Shown here: one piece after another, positions 17,862 to 23,362 of the stretch | Position numbering within the stretch: position 1 is the stretch's first letter | How the letters are laid out: each line of letters begins with the position of its first letter | Assembly: GCA_035308025.1 (NCBI GenBank) | Contig: DATGHL010000009.1 | Location: forward strand, 1-44,003 | DNA: 44,003 nt | Direction of reading: 5' to 3' | From: Candidatus Binataceae bacterium | GTDB taxonomy: Bacteria > Desulfobacterota > Binatia > Binatales > Binataceae | Notes under the pieces: generated by a model | What the model was told of the DNA's origin: nothing | Databases searched by the model: none | Seen by the model: the letters and a program-made list of their open reading frames with translations, nothing else | Translations under genes and position numbers: made by a program

Positions 17862-19304
17862 ATGCCTCTGCGCAACACGATCATCGTCATCGTCCTGCTG
17901 CTTCTCATCGGCGGCTACGCGCTCTACCAGCGTCATCAGCCGCCGCCCGAAAAGAATCCCAAGGTCTACGCTCTCGACGCCAAAGATATCCGGAAGATCG
18001 AACTGCGCTCGCCCGGACGCGACCTCGTCCTCGAACGCGGCGGTCCCGATCAGTGGAAAATTTTAAAACCCGTCCAGGCCGAGGCTGATCATTTCACCGT
18101 CGATGCGATCGCCAATCAGGTGGCCAGTCTCGAGATCACCGATACCGCCGACGCTGCGCCCTCGGACCTCGCGCCCTTCGGACTCAAAGTCCCGGCCGTA
18201 GTCCTCACCGTCACGACCAAAGACGGCAAAACGCTGCCCGCGATCCTCGTCGGCGAAAAAGCCCCCATCGGCAATGCCAGCTTCATCAAGGTCGCCGACA
18301 AACCCGCCGTCCTGCTGGTTAATCCGGCCTTCGCCGCGATGGTCAACAAACATCTCGACGACGTGCGCTCGCGCAGCTTCTTCACCTTCAAGCCCGACGA
18401 CGCGCACAAGATTGTCATCGCGAAGGGGACGCAGACCCTCGAATTGAAGCGCGACCTCGGCGACCGCTGGACCATCGTCAAGCCGCGCGACTATCCCGCC
18501 GACGACACCGCCGTGACCTCATTCCTCAAGGCGCTCGGCGCCGCGCAAATCGCCCGCTTCATCGACGACCACCCGTCTGATCCATCCAAATACGGACTCG
18601 CTAACCCGTCGCTGGCGATCACCCTCGCGAGCGCCGCCAGAGGATCCGCCGAAACGATGCGCTTCGGCTTCAGCCAGCCCGAAGCCGGCGCCAATGCGAT
18701 CTACGCCCGCACCGGCAACAGTTCGGACAGCCCGGTCTACACAGTTCCCATCAGCGTCTTCAATCTGGCCAACAAAAGTTTCGACGATCTGCGCGACAAG
18801 ACCGTGATGAACTTCGATCCCAAGAGCGTCGCCAGCGTCCATTTCGTCGGCGGTCCAGTGGATGAAACGCTCGCGCATACCGCGGATAAGAAATGGACGA
18901 TCTCCTCGCAGGACAAGACCGCGCCCGCCGAACTCCCCGTGGCCGAGAGCTTGCTCGATCAGCTTCATAACCTCAGAGCGACGAAAATCCCCCAGGACCC
19001 GATGACAGATCCCAAGCACTTCGGGATGGTCACCCCGACCCTGACAATCACGCTCACCGGCAAAGACGGCAAAGAGCTTGGCGTCTTGCACGCCTCTACG
19101 CTCGAAATCACTCAGACCGCCGAAAACTCCGACCAGAAACCCGTGCGCACAACCACCGCCTACGTCACAACCAGTCTCGATCCGGCGGTCTTCGAGGTCA
19201 ACGCGCAGGCGGTTCGCGATCTCGAAGAGACCGGGAACCGCCTGCGCTCCGACGTCCTGCCGACGCCGACCCCATCGCCCTCCGCGAGCTCGACCCCGCA
19301 CTAA
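17862..19304 (+). CDS. DUF4340 domain membrane-anchored protein
   Basis: 480 residues. An N-terminal anchor (residues 4-20, VIVLLLLIGGYALY) is followed by repeated DUF4340 units with the typical pattern: KIELRSPGRDLVLERGGPDQWKILKPVQAEADHFTVDAIANQVASLE, then the second and third copies near residues 200 and 345. Each shows the WxIxxP core and the LxxxxAxxxI helix. This protein regularly accompanies GldG-like genes. Its role is unknown but it should lie in the periplasm facing the exporter. It ends the cassette, and the repeat-rich gap 19305-19534 follows. Confidence 0.85.
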   Translation: MPLRNTIIVIVLLLLIGGYALYQRHQPPPEKNPKVYALDAKDIRKIELRSPGRDLVLERGGPDQWKILKPVQAEADHFTVDAIANQVASLEITDTADAAPSDLAPFGLKVPAVVLTVTTKDGKTLPAILVGEKAPIGNASFIKVADKPAVLLVNPAFAAMVNKHLDDVRSRSFFTFKPDDAHKIVIAKGTQTLELKRDLGDRWTIVKPRDYPADDTAVTSFLKALGAAQIARFIDDHPSDPSKYGLANPSLAITLASAARGSAETMRFGFSQPEAGANAIYARTGNSSDSPVYTVPISVFNLANKSFDDLRDKTVMNFDPKSVASVHFVGGPVDETLAHTADKKWTISSQDKTAPAELPVAESLLDQLHNLRATKIPQDPMTDPKHFGMVTPTLTITLTGKDGKELGVLHASTLEITQTAENSDQKPVRTTTAYVTTSLDPAVFEVNAQAVRDLEETGNRLRSDVLPTPTPSPSASSTPH

Positions 19305-19327
19305 GAACGTTCAGCACAGAACTGATT

Positions 19328-19459
19328 GTCATCCTGAGCCGGACGCTAGGCGGAGTGAGCTTGGCGAACGAAGCCGAGCAGGCGAGTCTGCGAGCTGCGT
19401 CAAGAATGAAACCAGCGCGAACCGTGTCGAAAGCCTGCCCTGAGCGTAGTCGAAAGGGG
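19328..19459. repeat. composite dispersed intergenic repeat
   Basis: This stretch begins with GTCATCCTGAGC and ends with the core CTGCCCTGAGCGTAGTCGAA (19435-19454), both words of a known class of dispersed intergenic repeats. It fills most of the gap between the DUF4340 gene and the convergent alpha/beta hydrolase. It can form several hairpins around the GAGC/GCTC words. It has no coding signal. Confidence 0.45.
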
Positions 19460-19534
19460 ACCTGCGCGAAGGGCTCCTCCAACAGTGCAGTGTGCGAGGT
19501 TAGCTGGAAGTCCGCTTTCTATGCGCGACCTCGC

Positions 19535-20329
19535 CTACCCCAATCCCGTAACGAACTCCTTCAGCGTCGCATTGAACTCCAGCGGCTTCTCGAGCTGATG
19601 GAAATGCCCGACGTCCTTCACCGTGAGTAGCTTCGCCCCCGGAATGTTATCGGCGAGATACTTGTTGGCCTCAACCGGCGTCGCCTGATCCTCTTCGCCT
19701 GCGACCACCAGCGTCGGAGCCTTGATACTCGCGAGCCGGCTCTTGATATTCCAGTTGAATACGCCGTTGGGATCCGCCAGCGACGAGTCAAAAACATGCT
19801 TCGGAAAATTCGACTGCACCGCGAAATGCGCACGCATCACGTCGAGAATCTCGGGCCGCTCGCGCTTGCTCTTCGCTGAGACCGCTCCTTCCATCAGCGC
19901 TCCGAAAGTCCCCAGATAATCGCTCTGAAAAGCCGCCGCCGTCTCTTTCGGCATATTCTCGCCGAGCGCCGTCCCCGAGCTGAGAATCAGCAGCCCTTTC
20001 ACCCGATCGGGATAACTCAACGCGAACTGCATCGCCATCATCCCGCCGATCGAGTTGCCGACGATGATCGCCTTCTGCGCCCCAGCCGCGTCCATCACTG
20101 CGCGGACGTCGCTGGCGTGTTCCTGGATCGAGTAGCCTCCCGCGGGCTTGTCCGAGCGCCCGTGCCCGCGATGGTCGATCACAATCACCTGGTTCGTGCG
20201 TGCAAAGGAAAAGACCTGGTAGTACCAGATGTACCCATTGGTCGACCATGGATGCAGAAACACGATCGGCGTGCCCTGCCCGTAAGTGTCGTAGAAAACC
20301 TTGACTGCACCGTTCTGTGCGATTGGCAT
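19535..20329 (-). CDS. alpha/beta hydrolase
   Basis: 264-residue hydrolase. The oxyanion stretch VFLHPWS, the DHRGHGRSDKP loop and the nucleophile elbow GNSIGG (S93) are in place. The acid is in VVAGEEDQATP and the catalytic His in VGHFHQLEKP (H242). The start is ATG 20329, chosen over the longer frame to 20398 because GGGAGG sits seven bases upstream. It is in the 3-oxoadipate enol-lactonase / esterase-like group. The substrate is unknown. It is codirectional with the flavin oxidoreductase upstream (89 bases) and may share its transcript. Confidence 0.85.
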   Translation of the reverse strand: MPIAQNGAVKVFYDTYGQGTPIVFLHPWSTNGYIWYYQVFSFARTNQVIVIDHRGHGRSDKPAGGYSIQEHASDVRAVMDAAGAQKAIIVGNSIGGMMAMQFALSYPDRVKGLLILSSGTALGENMPKETAAAFQSDYLGTFGALMEGAVSAKSKRERPEILDVMRAHFAVQSNFPKHVFDSSLADPNGVFNWNIKSRLASIKAPTLVVAGEEDQATPVEANKYLADNIPGAKLLTVKDVGHFHQLEKPLEFNATLKEFVTGLG

Positions 20330-20418
20330 CGCTATTCCTCCCGATAAAAGCTTTGTCTCAGGCTTGAGCCGATACCACGAACTGCGCGAATCGCGCAAAC
20401 TATCGTTCGCCCAACCTC

Positions 20419-21582
20419 TTAGCCCGCATCGGCGACGCGCGGCAACACCTTGGTCCAGAACAGTTCGAGCGTCTTCAACACTCGGTCATGTGGCATCAGT
20501 CCATTGTAGATCCACGCGAAAATCCAGCGGATCGGCAGCCGCTTGACCAGCCGCTCCAGTTGCCGCGTCACCGTATCGACCGACCCGACCAGCGCCAGGC
20601 TGTTGTCCCATAAATCGGGCGTCTCGCCGGTCTTCGGATCTTCCATCCCTTTGGAAAAGCCGAACGGCTCGAACCATTCGCGTCCGCAAAAATAGCCGCT
20701 GTCGCGCCACAGCGCCTTGGCCTCCTCGTCGGTATCCGCAATCACGATATCGCGCAGGACGCCCATCCCAGCGCCCAGCGGGGTGCCGGAGGCCTCCGCG
20801 TAAATCTCGCACAACTGCCGCTCATATTCCGGAAACAGCGGCGGCAGTACCGCCGTTACATTCTCTGCCGCGCACCAGCGAATGCTGCGCTCCGACGACG
20901 CGAACGGCTGAAACACCGGCGGATGAGGTTTTTGCACCGGCTTCGGCACCACGCTTACGGCCTTGACGATCCCGTTCTCGACGCCGCGTCCCCATTTATC
21001 CGTCGCCGCGATCGCCCACGGCGTCTCGCCCGGCGGCACCCGCCAGTACTTGCCCTGATAGCTCAGGGTATCCTCGGTCCAAGCCCGCTTGATAATCCGG
21101 AAGCATTCTTCGAACGCCGCTCGATTCGCGTCATCGATCGCGTCGTGCTGATGCGGCTGGGCGCCGTGAATGCCGTGGGTCTGTTGCGCCATGATATCCA
21201 CCCAGCGCCGCTGGTAGCCGCGCGCAAAGCCGGCGTTCGCCCGCCCACCGGTCATATGATCGAGCATCGCAATATCTTCGGCCACCCGGATCGGATTACT
21301 CGCGGGCAACACCACTCCAAGCTGCCCCACGCGGATGCGTTTGGTCTGCATCCCGATATAGAGGTCCAGCATCACCGGATTGTTCGACAACTCGAATCCC
21401 TCGGCGTGAAAGTGATGTTCCGTAAAGGAGATCGAATCGTAACCCAGCGCGTCGGCGAGCTGCGCTTGAGCGCTTACCTCGGCGAGCATCTGGTCGTACA
21501 GCTCGCCGCGCAGCCCTACCATGCCCTGCTCGATTTGCGCCCGATTCCCAACCGTCGGCAGATAAAACAGCGATACTTTCAT
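20419..21582 (-). CDS. LLM-class flavin-dependent oxidoreductase
   Basis: 387 residues with the luciferase-like TIM-barrel pattern: [77 protein letters not shown], and the C-terminal [17 protein letters not shown]. Members use FMNH2 or F420H2 to oxidise varied substrates. Cofactor and substrate here are not predictable. ATG 21582 follows GGAGTGGAG closely; an alternative start lies two codons earlier. It is divergent from mscL. Confidence 0.85.
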   Translation of the reverse strand: MKVSLFYLPTVGNRAQIEQGMVGLRGELYDQMLAEVSAQAQLADALGYDSISFTEHHFHAEGFELSNNPVMLDLYIGMQTKRIRVGQLGVVLPASNPIRVAEDIAMLDHMTGGRANAGFARGYQRRWVDIMAQQTHGIHGAQPHQHDAIDDANRAAFEECFRIIKRAWTEDTLSYQGKYWRVPPGETPWAIAATDKWGRGVENGIVKAVSVVPKPVQKPHPPVFQPFASSERSIRWCAAENVTAVLPPLFPEYERQLCEIYAEASGTPLGAGMGVLRDIVIADTDEEAKALWRDSGYFCGREWFEPFGFSKGMEDPKTGETPDLWDNSLALVGSVDTVTRQLERLVKRLPIRWIFAWIYNGLMPHDRVLKTLELFWTKVLPRVADAG

Positions 21583-21744
21583 CTCCACTCCATCCGAAAA
21601 ATTCGGCTGAGTGGATCATATACGCCCGAAACCGGCGCGACTATCGCCGGGTTGCGGCCCCGCGCCACCAGCCGATACTCTGCCGATTCGAGAGTCGCAA
21701 AACCCCGAAGAGCCTACGCTCATCGAATTGGGAGGAGAGATCGA

Positions 21745-22173
21745 ATGCTGAAGGAATTCAAGGAATTCGCCATGAAGGGCAACGTGCTGGATATGGCCGT
21801 TGGCATCATCCTCGGTGTTGCCTTTGGCAAAATCATTACTTCGCTGGTGGGTGATATTATTATGCCGCCGATCGGCTTGATGCTCGGCCGCGTCGATTTT
21901 AATTCGCTCTTCGTCAGTCTCGACGGCAAATCCTACGCCACCTTGGCGCTGGCCAAGGCAGCCGGCGCACCGACCATTAACTACGGCGCCTTCGTTAACA
22001 CGATTCTCGACTTCCTGATCGTCGCCTTCGTGATGTTCCTGCTGGTCCGCCAAGCCAACCGGCTGATGCCCGCGCCCCCCGAGCCAACCACCAAAGATTG
22101 CCCGTTTTGCCTTTCGCCGATTTCGCTCAAAGCCACCCGCTGCCCGCATTGTACGTCGCCCATCGCGGCCTGA
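21745..22173 (+). CDS. mscL: large-conductance mechanosensitive channel with C-terminal zinc ribbon
   Basis: 142 residues. The channel part is typical: [40 protein letters not shown], with TM1 about 14-42 and TM2 about 80-102. It releases solutes on hypo-osmotic shock. After TM2 the family's short helical tail is replaced by C119-x2-C122-x10-C133-x2-C136 (CPFC...CPHC), a zinc-ribbon pattern that would be cytoplasmic. ATG 21745 is chosen inside a longer open frame because GGGAGGAGA lies just before it and the product then matches the family start. Confidence 0.9.
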   Translation: MLKEFKEFAMKGNVLDMAVGIILGVAFGKIITSLVGDIIMPPIGLMLGRVDFNSLFVSLDGKSYATLALAKAAGAPTINYGAFVNTILDFLIVAFVMFLLVRQANRLMPAPPEPTTKDCPFCLSPISLKATRCPHCTSPIAA

Positions 22174-22349
22174 CCCGTTGCGTCAACCGCGCTGCAATCA
22201 GAGACACTGGTGCAGTTTGCTTCTAAAGATCCTTGGAGAGGCAACAAGATGTTATGGGGAACGGCGCGCGTGCCTAGCACAAAAAAGAGGGACCGGCTTT
22301 TCTGCCGATCCCTTCTTCGGAAATATTCAATTAAAAGTTGGTCCAGCCT
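22174..22349. other. mscL / small-membrane-operon convergent gap
   Basis: Convergent intergenic space. Apart from the terminator at 22281-22314 I see no gene or motif. Confidence 0.4.
22281..22314 (-). terminator. Rho-independent terminator of the small membrane operon
   Basis: Read on the minus strand, a GC-rich stem (AGGGATCGGC / GCCGGTCCCT with one mismatch, loop AGAAAA) is followed directly by a run of Ts (the six As at 22281-22286 on the plus strand). It lies 36 bases past the stop of the last small gene. It could also end mscL transcripts, but the T-run fits the minus strand. Confidence 0.75.
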
Positions 22350-22565
22350 TTATCCTGTGTTACGCACGCCCTGTAGTCCTTGGCCAAATTCGAGGATTTG
22401 GTTCAGGCGGGCGGCCTCCTCTGAGGACACCAAATATGTTTGAGTTTTGCCTTCGAACGTCACGATCAATCTCCTACGATTTCCCCGTCGTTTCAAAATA
22501 AAAACAACAAGGGCGGAGATAACTGAGGTGACCGCTCCTGCGGCCACAAGTATGAGTGCTGCCAT
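22350..22565 (-). CDS. single-pass small protein with basic cytoplasmic beta domain (EACC1-like?)
   Basis: 71 residues. One membrane helix (about 3-24), a strongly basic stretch KRRGNRRR, then a short soluble part RLIVTFEGKTQTYLVSSEEAARLNQIL that looks like a beta-hairpin plus helix. The layout recalls the C-terminal half of EACC1-type 'effector-associated constant component' proteins of bacterial conflict systems. This is a weak resemblance by eye, not a family assignment. ATG 22565 has GGAGG about ten bases upstream, inside the end of the preceding gene, and only four bases separate the two frames. Confidence 0.6.
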   Translation of the reverse strand: MAALILVAAGAVTSVISALVVFILKRRGNRRRLIVTFEGKTQTYLVSSEEAARLNQILEFGQGLQGVRNTG

Positions 22566-22569
22566 ACTT

Positions 22570-22779
22570 TTAATCCTCCGCTAGAGCTACACATAACAGA
22601 CTTGCGAAAAATGTCACTAAGAAAATGATCCCCGAACCTTCGACCACGCGAGCAACAATGTGGGCCGGATCGGTCTGTATTTGCTCATACCACCAAGCTG
22701 ATCCAGTCGCCGCTACGATGCAACCCCCGCCAGCCAAGATCTTAAAAAACCTAATGACCCTTACGTCCGGCTGAACCAA
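22570..22779 (-). CDS. small two-helix membrane protein
   Basis: 69 residues, no family recognised. Hydrophobic segments at about 9-30 (FFKILAGGGCIVAATGSAWW) and 46-66. Start TTG 22779 is preceded by GGAG and lies inside the end of the upstream gene (29-base overlap), so translation is likely coupled. It ends four bases before the next small gene. Confidence 0.55.
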   Translation of the reverse strand: MVQPDVRVIRFFKILAGGGCIVAATGSAWWYEQIQTDPAHIVARVVEGSGIIFLVTFFASLLCVALAED

Positions 22780-22981
22780 TCACTCCGCCCGCAGCATCCG
22801 CTCCGATAGCGGTCACTATCAGCAATAGTTCTCCTCGCGGCCATAGCAAGCTTCCATCCCGCCATATGCTGAGAGGATTAGCGATTTTACCATCGTCCCA
22901 TAACTTGAGGCCAGTCACGATGAAGGGCATCAGGGACATAATAACGGTAAATATAAGCCATCGTAGCACTCTAATAGACAT
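22751..22981 (-). CDS. small two-helix membrane protein, first gene of operon
   Basis: 76 residues. TM1 about 5-25 (VLRWLIFTVIMSLMPFIVTG), TM2 about 50-69 (GELLLIVTAIGADAAGGVIG), with an acidic and aromatic loop between. No family known to me. There is no Shine-Dalgarno before ATG 22981. The promoter box at 22991-23020 places the expected mRNA start only a few bases upstream, so it may be read as a leaderless message. Confidence 0.6.
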   Translation of the reverse strand: MSIRVLRWLIFTVIMSLMPFIVTGLKLWDDGKIANPLSIWRDGSLLWPRGELLLIVTAIGADAAGGVIGSAGRKGH

Positions 22982-22990
22982 CGCGAGCCA

Positions 22991-23020
22991 ATATTAGCGT
23001 GCTTATTTCCAAAATGTCAA
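22991..23020 (-). promoter_or_regulatory. near-consensus sigma-70 promoter of the small membrane operon
   Basis: On the minus strand TTGACA (23015-23020) is followed after 18 bases by TAATAT (22991-22996). The -35 matches fully and the -10 at 4 of 6 positions, including TA at the start and the final T. The start of transcription would fall near 22984, two to four bases before ATG 22981. Confidence 0.72.
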
Positions 23021-23043
23021 GGAAAGGCGGATACTATCGCAGT

Positions 23044-23292
23044 TTAAGATTCGCGCTGCTTCTTCCATCGCGCCTGAACGGCCTTGCGAGCGATCTCTGA
23101 GCGCTGCGCCTGCGGCAGCTTGGTCTTGCGGGCGATTCCGCCCTTCAACCCGCCCTTGCGTCCCAGCGCGACCGCATGAGGTTCTTTTTCTCGCTCTACG
23201 GGTTCGGGTTCTACCGGCTGCCCGGTCGCGAGCTTGACGACTTGTGCTGCAAGCTGGTTCATGTCGCGCGGCATCCGCTTGCGTTGTATCAT
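23044..23292 (-). CDS. small basic protein with GGLKGG-x-AR-ARW motif
   Basis: 82 residues. The C-terminal half GRKGGLKGGIARKTKL...RSEIARKAVQARWKK matches a widespread family of tiny basic bacterial proteins (GGxKGGxARxxxLSPxxRxxIAxxAAxARW) of unknown function. The pattern suggests nucleic-acid contact. ATG 23292 lacks a Shine-Dalgarno. ATGs at residues 7 and 11 are alternatives, but the promoter at 23299-23328 would start the message at about 23292. It lies just upstream of the small membrane operon on the same strand. Confidence 0.65.
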   Translation of the reverse strand: MIQRKRMPRDMNQLAAQVVKLATGQPVEPEPVEREKEPHAVALGRKGGLKGGIARKTKLPQAQRSEIARKAVQARWKKQRES

Positions 23293-23298
23293 GGGTCA

Positions 23299-23328
23299 AG
23301 TATCGCGCGAGGCGCGCAATTCTTTCAA
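23299..23328 (-). promoter_or_regulatory. candidate promoter giving a leaderless start at 23292
   Basis: On the minus strand TTGAAA (23323-23328), an 18-base spacer and GATACT (23299-23304). Only six bases separate the -10 from ATG 23292, so the mRNA would begin about at the start codon. The spacing is the same as in the promoter at 22991-23020. The boxes are weaker than that one. Confidence 0.42.
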
Positions 23329-23362
23329 GCCCGATTTATTTTCAAACTGCACCAGTGCCCAA

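Noticed and set aside
19535..20329. The alpha/beta hydrolase as missing thioesterase of the NRPS-PKS
   Set aside because: It lies about 6 kb beyond the PPTase, separated by unrelated genes, and its loops resemble enol-lactonase-type hydrolases rather than type II thioesterases.
20923..21744. Long 5' extension in frame with mscL
   Set aside because: It is antisense to the LLM oxidoreductase. MscL starts at 21745 with a strong ribosome site.
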